The notes below the pieces were generated by a model. The model worked only from the letters and a program-made list of their open reading frames with translations. It ran no database searches and was not told the origin of the DNA. A DNA stretch of 64,000 nt from Mycobacterium neglectum (GTDB lineage: Bacteria; Actinomycetota; Actinomycetes; Mycobacteriales; Mycobacteriaceae), in the NCBI RefSeq assembly GCF_002591975.1, contig NZ_NVQE01000005.1, positions 1 through 64,000 of the forward strand, given 5' to 3'. Shown piece by piece: positions 32,369 through 41,084 of this stretch. Each line of letters starts with the position of its first letter. Within the stretch, counting starts at the first letter, position 1. The translations under genes were made by a program, and so were the position numbers.

Positions 32369-33244
32369 GTGGCCAGTTTCGCGCAGTGGGTGGAAGGCGC
32401 CCGGCCCAGGACACTGCCCAACGCGATCGCCCCGGTCATCGCCGGCACCGGCGCGGCCGCCTGGTTGCACGGTTTGTGCTGGTGGAAGGCCCTGCTGGCA
32501 ATGGTTGTCGCGGTCGCGATGATCATCGGGGTGAATTACGCCAACGACTATTCCGACGGCATCCGCGGCACCGACGACGTGCGGGCGGGGCCGCTGAGGC
32601 TGGTGGGGTCAAAGGTCGCCACGCCGCGGTCGGTGCTGACCGCCGCGGTGATCAGCCTGGCCATCGCGGCCGCGGCCGGACTCGCGCTCGCGTGGTTCAG
32701 CGCCCCGTGGCTGATTCTCGTCGGCGGGCTGTGTATCGCCGGCGCATGGCTGTACACGGGCGGCTCCAAACCGTATGGCTATCTCGGGCTGGGTGAGGTC
32801 GCGGTGTTCGTGTTCTTCGGCCTCGTCGCCGTGCTCGGCACCCAGTACACGCAGGCGCTGCGGATCGACTGGATCGGGGGCGCGATGGCCGTCGCGATGG
32901 GCTGCATGTCGTCGGCGGTGCTGGTGGCCAACAATCTGCGAGACATCCCCACCGACAAGGAATCCGGCAAGATCACGCTGGCCGTACGCCTCGGCGATCC
33001 GCGGACCCGGCTGCTGTACCAGGGGCTGATGGCCGCGGCGTTCGTCCTGACGCTGGTGCTGATGCTCGCGACACCGTGGGCGGCGGTCGGCCTGGTGGCG
33101 CTGCCGCTGGCGGTGCGGGCCGCGGCCCCCGTGCGAAAAGGTCTCGGTGGCAAGGAATTGATCCCGGTCCTGCGCGACACCGGGCTGACGATGCTCGTCT
33201 GGGCGGTCGCGGTGGCATTGTCACTCGCGATTTCGGCGCGCTGA
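32369..33244 (+). CDS. menA: 1,4-dihydroxy-2-naphthoate polyprenyltransferase
   Basis: This 291-residue UbiA-family membrane enzyme makes demethylmenaquinone, the last membrane step before MenG/UbiE. It has [16 protein letters not shown] at the N-terminus, the Mg-diphosphate motif [12 protein letters not shown] near residue 55 and the second Asp motif [12 protein letters not shown] near residue 193. About eight or nine transmembrane helices are visible. It starts with GTG at 32369. It is divergent from the mtnP operon and ends in a hairpin. Confidence 0.96.
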   Translation: MASFAQWVEGARPRTLPNAIAPVIAGTGAAAWLHGLCWWKALLAMVVAVAMIIGVNYANDYSDGIRGTDDVRAGPLRLVGSKVATPRSVLTAAVISLAIAAAAGLALAWFSAPWLILVGGLCIAGAWLYTGGSKPYGYLGLGEVAVFVFFGLVAVLGTQYTQALRIDWIGGAMAVAMGCMSSAVLVANNLRDIPTDKESGKITLAVRLGDPRTRLLYQGLMAAAFVLTLVLMLATPWAAVGLVALPLAVRAAAPVRKGLGGKELIPVLRDTGLTMLVWAVAVALSLAISAR

Positions 33245-33262
33245 TCAACCGTCAAGGTTGAT
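33244..33262. terminator. Stem-loop between convergent menA and the DUF1254-type gene
   Basis: Perfect seven-base arms atcaacc and ggttgat enclose a five-base loop. The stem begins on the last base of the menA stop codon. It lies 20 bases from the stop of the convergent gene, so it may serve both directions. There is no U-tract. Confidence 0.55.
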
Positions 33263-33281
33263 GAGCGCGCCCGATTCGCAA

Positions 33282-34388
33282 CTAGCTGACGGCCGTCGGA
33301 GCGTCGGACACCTTCACCAGCGCCACCTCGGGCTTAGCCGGCACGTCGTCGGCCAAAAACCAGCGGAACGCGAGATTGCCGCGTGGATAGTCAAGCGTGG
33401 TAATCGAATTCGGGTGCTCAGTCATACCGCGTGAGATGACGACCGTCATCGAGCCATCCGCGTTGGGCACCGCCGAGTAGCCGTTGACCGAACTGCGCGC
33501 ATCGGCGACACCGGGAGTCGCCATGAACTGGTTCCACACGACCAGGTTCCAGAATCGGCATGCCGGGGGCCGATGGGTGACGACGAGCGCCTCGCCGTCC
33601 TCGAGCACGAAACTGCCGTAGGCATAGCAGGCGTCGCGCGCCGACCAGCCGAAGTTGGCGTCGGGTACCTGGTAAGGCTCCGCGAATTCATTTGCAGTCG
33701 AGGAAATTTCGTGGCCCAGCGAGTGCGCATCCTCGCTGCGCACCCCCACGGCCAGCGGCAGGATCGCGAACATCGTGCGCAACCACGCCGCACTGGAACG
33801 CAGAGCGGTCGCGGTCTCGGCGTCGCCGTGCCGGAAGGTGTCTGGTTCGTCGAGCGCCTCGATGTGCCACTTCACCGGACGCCCGGTCTTGGGGTCGCCC
33901 TGGTAGTCACGTGTCATCAGCACCGCCGCTTCCGGCGTCGGTCCGAAGTCGAAGGAGAAGTTGCCGTCGGCATCGATGTCGAGATCGTCGTCACGCAGGA
34001 TCGCGACGATCCGGTCAGACCACGCGCCCGGCGCCGGTTCGTTGTATGCGGTCACCGAGAAGTAGACGCTGTCGCCGGCGTTCCCGCTGATCCGATAGCG
34101 CCGGTTCGGGTCGACCGGGCACATGAAGTAGTAAGCGTCGGTATTGTCGCCGCCCCAGCGGCGGTCCGGCCGGAATGGAGAGTTGATCTCCACCCACAGC
34201 GGCCGGCTGGGATCGGCGAACAGGTAGGTGTCGAACGCGACGCCGAGCGTGGTCGCCAGCATGCGATAGCCGTCGGCGATGTGCCGATCATCGGTCACCG
34301 CGCGGTCGCCTTCGAGGAAGGTCTGGTCCAGACTGCCGAGCGTCTCGAGGAGTTCACGCCAGGCTGCGGCGGATTCGTGCTCGCTCAT
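33282..34388 (-). CDS. DUF1214/DUF1254-domain protein
   Basis: This 368-residue protein has no signal peptide. It has WVEINSPFRPDRRWGGDNTDAYYF, PVDPNRRYRISGNAGDSVYFSVTAYNE and a C-terminal HRPPACRFWNLVVWNQFMATPG with TTLDYPRGNLAFRWF, the patterns of DUF1214 (and the paired DUF1254) proteins. No enzymatic role is established to my knowledge. The ATG at 34388 overlaps the TetR stop as ATGA, so the two form an operon; the frame further upstream is antisense noise. Confidence 0.78.
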   Translation of the reverse strand: MSEHESAAAWRELLETLGSLDQTFLEGDRAVTDDRHIADGYRMLATTLGVAFDTYLFADPSRPLWVEINSPFRPDRRWGGDNTDAYYFMCPVDPNRRYRISGNAGDSVYFSVTAYNEPAPGAWSDRIVAILRDDDLDIDADGNFSFDFGPTPEAAVLMTRDYQGDPKTGRPVKWHIEALDEPDTFRHGDAETATALRSSAAWLRTMFAILPLAVGVRSEDAHSLGHEISSTANEFAEPYQVPDANFGWSARDACYAYGSFVLEDGEALVVTHRPPACRFWNLVVWNQFMATPGVADARSSVNGYSAVPNADGSMTVVISRGMTEHPNSITTLDYPRGNLAFRWFLADDVPAKPEVALVKVSDAPTAVS

Positions 34389-34960
34389 GCGCTGATCCCT
34401 CTCGCGATGAATTCGGCGGTGCGGTCCATCCAGGCCTCGTCGAGCGTCTCGGGGTGGGTGATGAGAGCAAGGAAGATGACGCCGGCGAGCGCGTCGATCA
34501 CATCGTCGGGACGGACCTGCGGACGAACCTCGCCACGGTCGCGCGCCGTCTCCAGCCAATCGTCCAGCCCATGGGACAGGACGTCGACGAAACGTTCGAG
34601 CAGCGCCGCGTGCAGCGTGGGGTCCACGGCCATCTCCGCGACCAGGCCCGGCAGCGCCGCCAACGCAGCCGGGGTGGTCAGGAGGGCGAAGGTCCTGCGC
34701 AACATCTCGCGCACGTCGCCGAGCGTGCTTCCCGTCGAAGGAAGCTCGGTGTACTCCGTGACCGGGAATACGGCCTCGTGCACGAGGTGCGCCTTGCTGG
34801 GCCACCGACGATAGATCGCCGGCTTGCTCGTGCCTGCGCGCCGTGCGATCGCGTCGACAGACAGCGAGGCGTAATCGGTCTCTCCAAGCAACTCCGCCGC
34901 GGCATCCAGAACCGCGCTGTCGATCCGGGGATCGCGGGGTCGGCCAATTTCAACCATCAT
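34385..34960 (-). CDS. TetR-family regulator
   Basis: This 191-residue regulator has a helix-turn-helix SLSVDAIARRAGTSKPAIYRRWPSKAHLV at residues 33-61, a classic TetR N-terminus. Two adjacent ATGs (34960 and 34957) can start it; neither has a ribosome site. It is co-transcribed with the DUF1214-type gene and divergent from a sulfotransferase gene 28 bases away, so it probably controls both directions through one operator. Confidence 0.87.
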   Translation of the reverse strand: MMVEIGRPRDPRIDSAVLDAAAELLGETDYASLSVDAIARRAGTSKPAIYRRWPSKAHLVHEAVFPVTEYTELPSTGSTLGDVREMLRRTFALLTTPAALAALPGLVAEMAVDPTLHAALLERFVDVLSHGLDDWLETARDRGEVRPQVRPDDVIDALAGVIFLALITHPETLDEAWMDRTAEFIARGISA

Positions 34961-34974
34961 TATGAAACTGAAAG

Positions 34975-34980
34975 TAACAT
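34975..34980 (+). promoter_or_regulatory. TAACAT -10 box in TetR/sulfotransferase divergent promoter
   Basis: The box ends eight bases before the GTG at 34989, again the leaderless spacing. The whole 28-base gap between the divergent genes is AT-rich compared with its surroundings and must hold both promoters and the operator. Confidence 0.4.
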
Positions 34981-34988
34981 AAGTTGCC

Positions 34989-36248
34989 GTGACCGACATC
35001 GCAGCCGACTTCGAGCCGCCTATCGTCGAACTGGACGATCTCGCCGAACCCCGCTTCTCGCCCGAGGCCGAACCGCTACGACAGATGATGGGCTCGATGG
35101 CGGCCGCTTGCCCGCTCGACGCCGATGCGCTGCATACCAAGGCCGCCGCCGAGACCGGTCTCGGCGATTTCGGCTCCGACGACTACCGCGAACGCCTCGA
35201 CGTGTACCTCGATGCACTGCAGGGCATTTCCGGCATGCATGACATGGGCGTCGTCAATTTTCACGCCCAACTGTTGCAATGGCTGAAGAACAGGCTGCTG
35301 CTCACCGACCTGTTGTCCCGCCATCCGGAGATCTGCGATATCGAGCTCGAGCCACCGGTGGTGATCGCCGGGCTGCCCCGCACGGGCACCACGCACCTGC
35401 ACAACCTGCTCGCCGCCGCGCCAACGTTCCGCACGATCCCGTACTGGGAGAGCAACGAACCCTTCCCGCTGCCCTCGGAGGTGGGTGTCGAACCGGATCC
35501 CCGCCGGACCCGGATGGACGTCGCGGTGGAGGTGATGAACCTCGTGATGCCCCGCTTCGCGCTGATGCACGAGATGACCACCGACCACGTGCATGAGGAG
35601 ATTCAACTACTGGCCAACGACTTCTCGACGATGCTGTTCGAGACCCTGGGGCACGTGCCGAAGTGGCGCGACTACTACCTGTCACACGATCAGACGACGC
35701 ACTACGAATACCTCGCCACTGAGCTGAAGGCATTGCAGTTCCTTCGCGGCGGGCGACGCTGGCTGCTCAAGTCGCCCCAGCACCTCGAGCAGCTGCCCGT
35801 ATTGAACGCGGTCTTCGGAGGCGTGATTGTCGTTTGTACACACCGAGATCCGGTGCCGGTCGTGCTTTCCATGCTCGCGATGCTCACCTACAGCGCGCGT
35901 ATGCACCGTTACCCGGTGCCCGTGCAGGAGATCGCAGCGACGTGGACAGATCGTCTGGAACTGATGCTCAACGCATTGGTTCGCGATCGCGACGTTCTGC
36001 CGCCCGAGCGATCGATCGACATCCGCTTCGACGACTTCATGGCCGACGAAATGGGCGTCGCCTCAAGGATTTACGACCTCGCTGGAGAACCGCTACGTGC
36101 CGATGCGCGGGCGGCGATCGAGGGCTACCTGGCCGGACATGAGCGCGGTCGCCTCGGGCGCATCGCCACGTCCGCTGAAATGTTCGGCCTCGATGATGAA
36201 GACTTGCGAAACCGGTTCAAGCCGTACACCGATCGCTTTCTGTCGTGA
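34989..36248 (+). CDS. Sulfotransferase-family protein
   Basis: This 419-residue cytoplasmic protein has the PAPS 5'-phosphosulfate loop GLPRTGTTHLHNLL near residue 128, LLKSPQHLEQLPVL and CTHRDPVPVVLSML (3'-phosphate-binding region). These are typical of the large actinobacterial sulfotransferase family that modifies lipids, steroids or glycans. The acceptor is unknown. The gene starts with GTG and is divergent from TetR. Confidence 0.85.
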   Translation: MTDIAADFEPPIVELDDLAEPRFSPEAEPLRQMMGSMAAACPLDADALHTKAAAETGLGDFGSDDYRERLDVYLDALQGISGMHDMGVVNFHAQLLQWLKNRLLLTDLLSRHPEICDIELEPPVVIAGLPRTGTTHLHNLLAAAPTFRTIPYWESNEPFPLPSEVGVEPDPRRTRMDVAVEVMNLVMPRFALMHEMTTDHVHEEIQLLANDFSTMLFETLGHVPKWRDYYLSHDQTTHYEYLATELKALQFLRGGRRWLLKSPQHLEQLPVLNAVFGGVIVVCTHRDPVPVVLSMLAMLTYSARMHRYPVPVQEIAATWTDRLELMLNALVRDRDVLPPERSIDIRFDDFMADEMGVASRIYDLAGEPLRADARAAIEGYLAGHERGRLGRIATSAEMFGLDDEDLRNRFKPYTDRFLS

Positions 36249-36259
36249 CCGCACCAACG

Positions 36260-36625
36260 TCAGCCTTCTGAGGTACCAGTCCAGTACTCGACAACGCGAC
36301 CATCGGCGAACTTGAGGATGTCGTTGCCGATGAATCGCTTGGGCCCGTCCGGCGCCGCCCCGGTACCGATCCAGCGGGCTGCGAGCCGATCCCCGTCGAC
36401 GATCGGCTCCACCTCGATGACGAACCTCAGGTCGGCGAGCATCGTCCTGGTCTTGTCGATGATCGAGGCCAACTCGTCTGGCCCGTGCACCTCACGGTCC
36501 GGCCAGTGGCCGACGAAATCCTCGGACACCAATTCGTACGCGACAGGTTGACCGGCCCACAGCTCGTTCAGCCAGCGCCCGTATAGCTCTTTCGCAGACT
36601 CAGTACGCTCTTCCGTAGAAGTCAT
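36260..36625 (-). CDS. SnoaL-like (NTF2-fold) polyketide-cyclase-type protein
   Basis: This 121-residue protein has the pattern YELVSEDFVGHWPDREVHGPDEL, then DGDRLAARWIGTG and GNDILKFADGRVVEYW, typical of SnoaL/ester cyclase-like NTF2 folds. Such proteins are often small isomerases, hydrolases or have no known activity. It is convergent with the sulfotransferase gene, 11 bases away. An ordinary ATG start is used. Confidence 0.82.
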   Translation of the reverse strand: MTSTEERTESAKELYGRWLNELWAGQPVAYELVSEDFVGHWPDREVHGPDELASIIDKTRTMLADLRFVIEVEPIVDGDRLAARWIGTGAAPDGPKRFIGNDILKFADGRVVEYWTGTSEG

Positions 36626-36759
36626 GCGGGTTTACTACCCCGTCGCCGCCGAAGCTAAGCAAAGTTTGCTGTGATCAAGCTCACTTGACGCAGCGATATC
36701 CCGCCATCCCAACCATCCGATGCCCGCTAGCTGCATTGTTGACGGCCATGCCGTGAGGT

Positions 36760-37446
36760 GTGCTGGTAGCGGTGGCAGCACATGGATCCGAGACGGCCGG
36801 GGCGCGGGTGATCGTCGCCGACGATGACGTGCTGCTACGAGAAGGGCTGGCCAGCCTGCTGGATCGGTCCGGCTTTCAGGTCGTTGGGCGGGCCGCCGAC
36901 AGCGCGGGGCTGCTCACAATGGTGGCTGCGCACCGGCCCGACCTCGTGATCGTCGACATCCGCATGCCGCCGACGCACAGCAACGAGGGCATCGACGCGG
37001 CCCGTGCGATCCGCGCCGAATCGCCGGAAACGGGCATCCTCGTGCTCTCCGCCCATGTCGAGGTCGACCATGCGATGGAACTTCTCACCGGCGATCGCCC
37101 GGTCGGCTACCTGCTGAAGAGCCGCGTCACCGATGTCGGCGACTTTCTGGACACCCTCATGCGCATCGCCAGGGGGGCATCCGTGGTGGACCCCGCGGTG
37201 GTGGCCGAACTCCTGTCGACCCGTCGGCGCAACGATCCACTGGCCATGTTGAGTGCGCGCGAGCTGGAGGTGCTGGCGCTGATGGCCGAGGGCCGCTCCA
37301 ACGGGGGCATCGCACGACGGTTGTGGGTCACCGAGGGCACCGTCGAGAAGCACGTCCGCAGCATCCTGGCCAAGCTGGACCTGCCGGAAACCGGCGACGA
37401 CCACCGCCGGGTCCGTGCCGTGATCACCTTTCTGGAGGCGCGCTGA
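36760..37446 (+). CDS. NarL/LuxR-family response regulator (paralogue of the 25.4 kb gene)
   Basis: This 228-residue regulator has a receiver with VIVADDDVLLREGLASLL, phospho-Asp in VIVDIRMPPTHSNEG and YLLKSRV, then the LuxR helix-turn-helix LSARELEVLALMAEGRSNGGIA and TVEKHVRSILAKL. It starts with GTG at 36760; another GTG at 36772 would shorten the N-terminus by four residues. No kinase is directly downstream in the same direction; its likely partner is the DUF4118/GAF kinase at 37951. Its 3' end overlaps a convergent receiver-only gene by 23 bases. Confidence 0.9.
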   Translation: MLVAVAAHGSETAGARVIVADDDVLLREGLASLLDRSGFQVVGRAADSAGLLTMVAAHRPDLVIVDIRMPPTHSNEGIDAARAIRAESPETGILVLSAHVEVDHAMELLTGDRPVGYLLKSRVTDVGDFLDTLMRIARGASVVDPAVVAELLSTRRRNDPLAMLSARELEVLALMAEGRSNGGIARRLWVTEGTVEKHVRSILAKLDLPETGDDHRRVRAVITFLEAR

Positions 37447-37846
37447 CCTGCTGGTTCCCAGCCTCGTTGCCACTGTGATGTCTATTCACCAATTCCACGA
37501 TCGCCCGAGGCGACAAAGCGATCTTCGACAGGAATCCCACTGCGGCGCTGTCGGCGATCAGTTCGGCGAGGTCCTGTTCGGCGTGCGCCGAGATCAGAAT
37601 CACCGGCAATGCTTGCGATTCGCCACAAGCACAGAGCTGTTCGACGAGGTCGAACCCACTCTCGTCGCCGAGATCGACATCGACGAGGGTGACGTCCGGG
37701 CGCAGGTCCCGGTAACAGCGCAGCCCGTCGGCGCTGTTCGACGCGAGGCCGACCACGGCGATGCCTGCGCGTTCGAGCATGTCGAGCGCGGCGCTGCGGA
37801 AGCTCTGGCTGTCGTCGACGATCAGGCAGCGCATGGCCGCACCCAT
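37424..37846 (-). CDS. Receiver-only response regulator
   Basis: This 140-residue protein consists of a receiver domain alone: CLIVDDSQSFRSAALDML at the N-terminus, phospho-Asp in VTLVDVDLGDESGFDL near residue 56, ILISAHAE (switch Ser/Thr region) and the Lys in GFLSKIAL. There is no output domain. The ATG at 37846 has AGGA upstream. It is convergent with the NarL-type regulator and divergent from the GAF kinase, so all three likely form one signalling group, with this protein as phosphate sink or connector. Confidence 0.87.
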   Translation of the reverse strand: MGAAMRCLIVDDSQSFRSAALDMLERAGIAVVGLASNSADGLRCYRDLRPDVTLVDVDLGDESGFDLVEQLCACGESQALPVILISAHAEQDLAELIADSAAVGFLSKIALSPRAIVELVNRHHSGNEAGNQQVSAPPER

Positions 37847-37950
37847 AGCAACATTCCTTCAGCGTGCCCAACGATTGCCGGACCCCGCATTGCGGATAAC
37901 TGGAATCTCGACGGTGCCGTAAACGTTTTTCCAACAGTGGTGACGACGAC

Positions 37951-39540
37951 ATGAAGCATGCGCCGACGATGCGGCGATTGGCGCCGTCGTCGCTGCCTCG
38001 AGGACTGCTCACCGCCCTGGTGCGGCCGACGACCCCACCGCTGAGCGTGGGCGTCGCGGTGGCGGTCGCGTTCATCGCCGCGGAAACGCTGTTGGTCTAC
38101 CGCCTCAAGCAGGTCGGCCCCGAGGCATACGGGGCGATCTTCCTGCTCGGCGTCCTCGTCATCTCCGCGGGCTGGGGTTTCGGGCTCGCGTTGGCGACAT
38201 CGATTGCGAGCGCCGTCGTTTATTTCTATTTCCACGTCGCCGATTCCGGGGTGCTCTTCCCCGACGAGGCGAAGGACTTCGTCGCGCTCCTGGTGTTCCT
38301 GCCCGTGGCCCTGTCCGCCAACATCCTGGGTAGGCAGGCCAGGATCCGGGCGATCGAATCCGAGCACCGCAGGCACGAGGCGGATCGCGCCGCGGCGATG
38401 GCGGGCGCGCTGGCCGAACAGCAGGCCGCGCTGCGTCGGGTGGCGACGCTGGTCGCGCGGGGCGTATCCCCGGCGGAGATTTACCCGACGGCAGTGGCGG
38501 AACTGTCCCGTGGTCTCAAGGTGCAGAACGTCACTCTGGTGCGCTACGTCAAGGAGGGCGCCCACGTCGTGGTCGGCGCCCGCGACGACAACGGCGACCC
38601 GATCTTGCCAGGAGGCGAGTTCCTCCCCATGGAGGGAGACAACGTGGCTGCGCTGATCTACCGAACGCGTGCGCCGGCGCGGATGGACACCTACGACGGC
38701 GCAACGGGCCCGACCGCGGACCGCATCCGTCGGCTCGGTCTGACGTCCGCGGTCGGCGCGCCGATCATCGTCGACGACCGCATGTGGGGCGCATTGATCG
38801 TCGGCTCGGCGGGAACCGAACGGCTGAGCACCGACACCGAACACCGCATCCGCGACTTCGCCTATCTGATCGCGATCGCGATCGCCAACGCCGAGACCCG
38901 CGCCGAGCTCACCGCCTCACGCGCACGCATCGTCACCGCGGCCGACCAGGCGCGTCGACGCTTCGAGCGCGATCTGCACGACGGTGCGCAGCAGCGCGTC
39001 GTCTCGCTCGGTCTCGAGGTCCGCGGCGTCGAGGAGTCCGTCCCGGCCGACCAGCCGGCGCTACGCGAACAGGTTGCGCACATCGCCGCCGGACTCACCG
39101 CGATCTCCTCCGACCTCAGGGAGATCTCGCGCGGTATCCATCCGGCCATCTTGTCGCGGGGCGGCCTCGGACCGGGCATCAAGGCGCTCGCACGCCGGTC
39201 GACAGTGCCGGTCGCTCTCGACGTCGACATCGACTCCCGGCTGCCCGAACAGGTCGAAGTCGCGGCGTATTACGTTGTGGCAGAGGCACTGACGAATGCT
39301 GCCAAACACGCCAAGGCATCGGAGATCAGCGTGCGTGCGACCACCGAGACCGGCGACCTTCGTCTCGACATCAGCGACGACGGAGTCGGCGGCGCCGTCG
39401 TCGGGGGTGGCACCGGCCTGATCGGGCTCAAGGACCGTGTTGAGGCACTCGCCGGCCGGCTCGAGATCATCGGGCCGCCCGAAGGCGGAACGAGGCTGAT
39501 CGCCACGATCCCGGTCGACGCCGAGCCGCTAGGCCTGTAG
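37951..39540 (+). CDS. DUF4118-GAF sensor histidine kinase (NarL type)
   Basis: This 529-residue protein has an N-terminal KdpD-like membrane domain (DUF4118-type, residues about 30-125, three or four hydrophobic segments), a coiled-coil-like linker, a GAF domain (about 155-315), and a HisKA_3 box FERDLHDGAQQRVVSLGLEV with the phospho-His near 347. The ATPase domain has AEALTNAAKHAKA and GGGTGLIGLKDRV. The catalytic set looks complete. It starts 104 bases from the divergent receiver-only gene. The ligand of the GAF domain is unknown. Confidence 0.92.
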   Translation: MKHAPTMRRLAPSSLPRGLLTALVRPTTPPLSVGVAVAVAFIAAETLLVYRLKQVGPEAYGAIFLLGVLVISAGWGFGLALATSIASAVVYFYFHVADSGVLFPDEAKDFVALLVFLPVALSANILGRQARIRAIESEHRRHEADRAAAMAGALAEQQAALRRVATLVARGVSPAEIYPTAVAELSRGLKVQNVTLVRYVKEGAHVVVGARDDNGDPILPGGEFLPMEGDNVAALIYRTRAPARMDTYDGATGPTADRIRRLGLTSAVGAPIIVDDRMWGALIVGSAGTERLSTDTEHRIRDFAYLIAIAIANAETRAELTASRARIVTAADQARRRFERDLHDGAQQRVVSLGLEVRGVEESVPADQPALREQVAHIAAGLTAISSDLREISRGIHPAILSRGGLGPGIKALARRSTVPVALDVDIDSRLPEQVEVAAYYVVAEALTNAAKHAKASEISVRATTETGDLRLDISDDGVGGAVVGGGTGLIGLKDRVEALAGRLEIIGPPEGGTRLIATIPVDAEPLGL

Positions 39541-40563
39541 CGCGTCGAGCAACCGGTCCAGGTCATTCTCGTTGTTGTAGAGGTGAAAGCCCACGCGGAT
39601 CGCCCCTGCACGCACGGAAGCGCGCAGGCCGGCCCGCTGGAGTTTTGCCGCTGCCCCCTCGATCGGCAGCGAGACGATCGCCGAATCCTGCTGCGGCAAA
39701 TCCAGTTCAGCCCGCAAGCGGTTGGCCAGCCCTAGGCAATGCCCCTGCACTGCGTCGCTGTCCAACGACGCCAGCCACGGCATGGCGAGTCCGACGCCAA
39801 GGACGCTGAACCACGCCGGCGACAGGTCGAACCGGCGAGCGTCGTCGGCCAGCCGAAGAGGCAGCCCGTAAATCGTCTGCCACGGCTCTTCACCGGCATA
39901 CCAGTTGGCAGCGTGAGGTGTCATGGCGCGATTCATTCTGTCGCTCAACGACATCCACGCCGTACCCCGCGGCGACATCAACCACTTGTAGACCGCGGCG
40001 ACGGTGACGTCGACCCAGTCCAGTTCGACGCGTTTCCACCCGAGCGCCTGCGTGATATCGATGACGGTCAGGGTCTCGGTCCCCGCCACGTGCGCGCGCA
40101 GGTCGTCCAAGTCGAGCACCGCACCGTTGGCGGACTGCACCAGGCTCACGGCGACGACGTCGAAATCGGCTGCGGCCGTCACCAATTCGTCGGCAGGCAG
40201 CTCGGTGACAGTGACGCCGCGACCCGCCTGGGCGGCAAACGGAAATGTGGTGCTGGTGAACTCACCGCCCAGGGTGGCCACCCTGGCGCCGTCGGGGATC
40301 GCCGCGGCCACCAGCCCCAGCGCAGCCGAGACGGTGCTGCTCATCGCCACCGAGGCGACGGGAACGCCCGTCAGCGCGGCATAGCCGGCCCGTCCGGCCG
40401 CCACGTGCTCGTCGAACGACGGGACATCCATGGTCCCGTTCTGCCACCTGCCGATGCAGTCCAGCATCGCGTCGACGACAAACTGCGGCGGTAGACCGTA
40501 GGTGGGCGAATTGAGAAATCCATCGGCCCCGAGGAACTCGGCGCCGAATGCTTCCCGTGTCAT
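39529..40563 (-). CDS. Class V aminotransferase-family PLP enzyme
   Basis: This 344-residue enzyme has FLNSPTYGLPP at the N-terminus, VIDITQALGWKRVELDWVDV and the PLP-lysine AAVYKWLMSPRGTAW near residue 214. It is shorter than cysteine desulfurases and lacks their catalytic-Cys loop, so an aminotransferase, lyase or epimerase role is more likely. It overlaps the convergent kinase by 12 bases. It is coupled to the upstream DUF4229-type gene by ATGA. Confidence 0.84.
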   Translation of the reverse strand: MTREAFGAEFLGADGFLNSPTYGLPPQFVVDAMLDCIGRWQNGTMDVPSFDEHVAAGRAGYAALTGVPVASVAMSSTVSAALGLVAAAIPDGARVATLGGEFTSTTFPFAAQAGRGVTVTELPADELVTAAADFDVVAVSLVQSANGAVLDLDDLRAHVAGTETLTVIDITQALGWKRVELDWVDVTVAAVYKWLMSPRGTAWMSLSDRMNRAMTPHAANWYAGEEPWQTIYGLPLRLADDARRFDLSPAWFSVLGVGLAMPWLASLDSDAVQGHCLGLANRLRAELDLPQQDSAIVSLPIEGAAAKLQRAGLRASVRAGAIRVGFHLYNNENDLDRLLDALQA

Positions 40564-40868
40564 GGGGTGGGCGGCTCTTCGCCGCGGAGCCTGGCCTGCA
40601 GTTGCTCGCGATCCGTGCGGCGCCGTTGGTCGAGGACGGCGATGCTGGCGGTCGCGCGACGGCGAAGCGGCGCGAATATCCAGATGCCCAGCGGCAACGC
40701 GATCACCATGGCGAAAAGAAGTGCCACCACGATGGGAAAGTCCCGCAGCCCGAGCAGGTGGCCGGCGCCCCAGATCACTGCGGTCAACGCGACAACCAGT
40801 AGTAACCGGGCCAAGACGTAGACCACCAGGTCGGCTACGAGCCGTGTTCCTGGCCGACTGTCAGACAC
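40560..40868 (-). CDS. DUF4229-like small membrane protein (Rv0531-like)
   Basis: This 102-residue protein has two transmembrane segments (LVVYVLARLLLVVALTAVIW and FPIVVALLFAMVIALPLGIWI), followed by an Arg-rich cytoplasmic tail. It resembles the DUF4229 family and, from memory, Rv0531. Its function is unknown. The downstream aminotransferase gene overlaps it by ATGA. It is divergent from a second tiny membrane gene. Confidence 0.75.
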   Translation of the reverse strand: MSDSRPGTRLVADLVVYVLARLLLVVALTAVIWGAGHLLGLRDFPIVVALLFAMVIALPLGIWIFAPLRRRATASIAVLDQRRRTDREQLQARLRGEEPPTP

Positions 40869-40891
40869 GGGCCGAGCCTACCGATGGCGCG

Positions 40892-40910
40892 TATATTCGG
40901 AACAAGGAGG
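40892..40910 (+). promoter_or_regulatory. TATATT -10 box and AAGGAGG ribosome site setting a GTG start
   Basis: TATATT (40892-40897) is a good -10 box and AAGGAGG (40904-40910) is a full ribosome site six bases before the GTG at 40917. Both lie within the longer open frame that starts with ATG at 40884, which therefore should not be the real start. Confidence 0.65.
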
Positions 40911-40916
40911 TTTGTT

Positions 40917-41075
40917 GTGGTCTATCTGTTCGCGATTCTTGTCTTGGCCGGCCTGGTCTACGTGGGCCTACGGCTGATGCGCGCGAACGCGACTCGTCCG
41001 CAGCCCCGCACGATCGGCCCGGACGACGATCCGGAGTTCCTGCGCCGTCTCGGCCCGGAAGGCAAGCCGAGGTAG
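40917..41075 (+). CDS. Small single-pass membrane protein (Rv0530A-like)
   Basis: This 52-residue protein has one N-terminal transmembrane helix (LFAILVLAGLVYVGLRLM) and a short charged tail ending RRLGPEGKPR. I moved the start from the ATG at 40884 to the GTG at 40917 because an AAGGAGG site and a -10 box lie between them. Its position next to the ParA-like gene matches, from memory, Rv0530A. Its function is unknown. Confidence 0.7.
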   Translation: MVYLFAILVLAGLVYVGLRLMRANATRPQPRTIGPDDDPEFLRRLGPEGKPR

Positions 41076-41084
41076 TCCCCGGTC

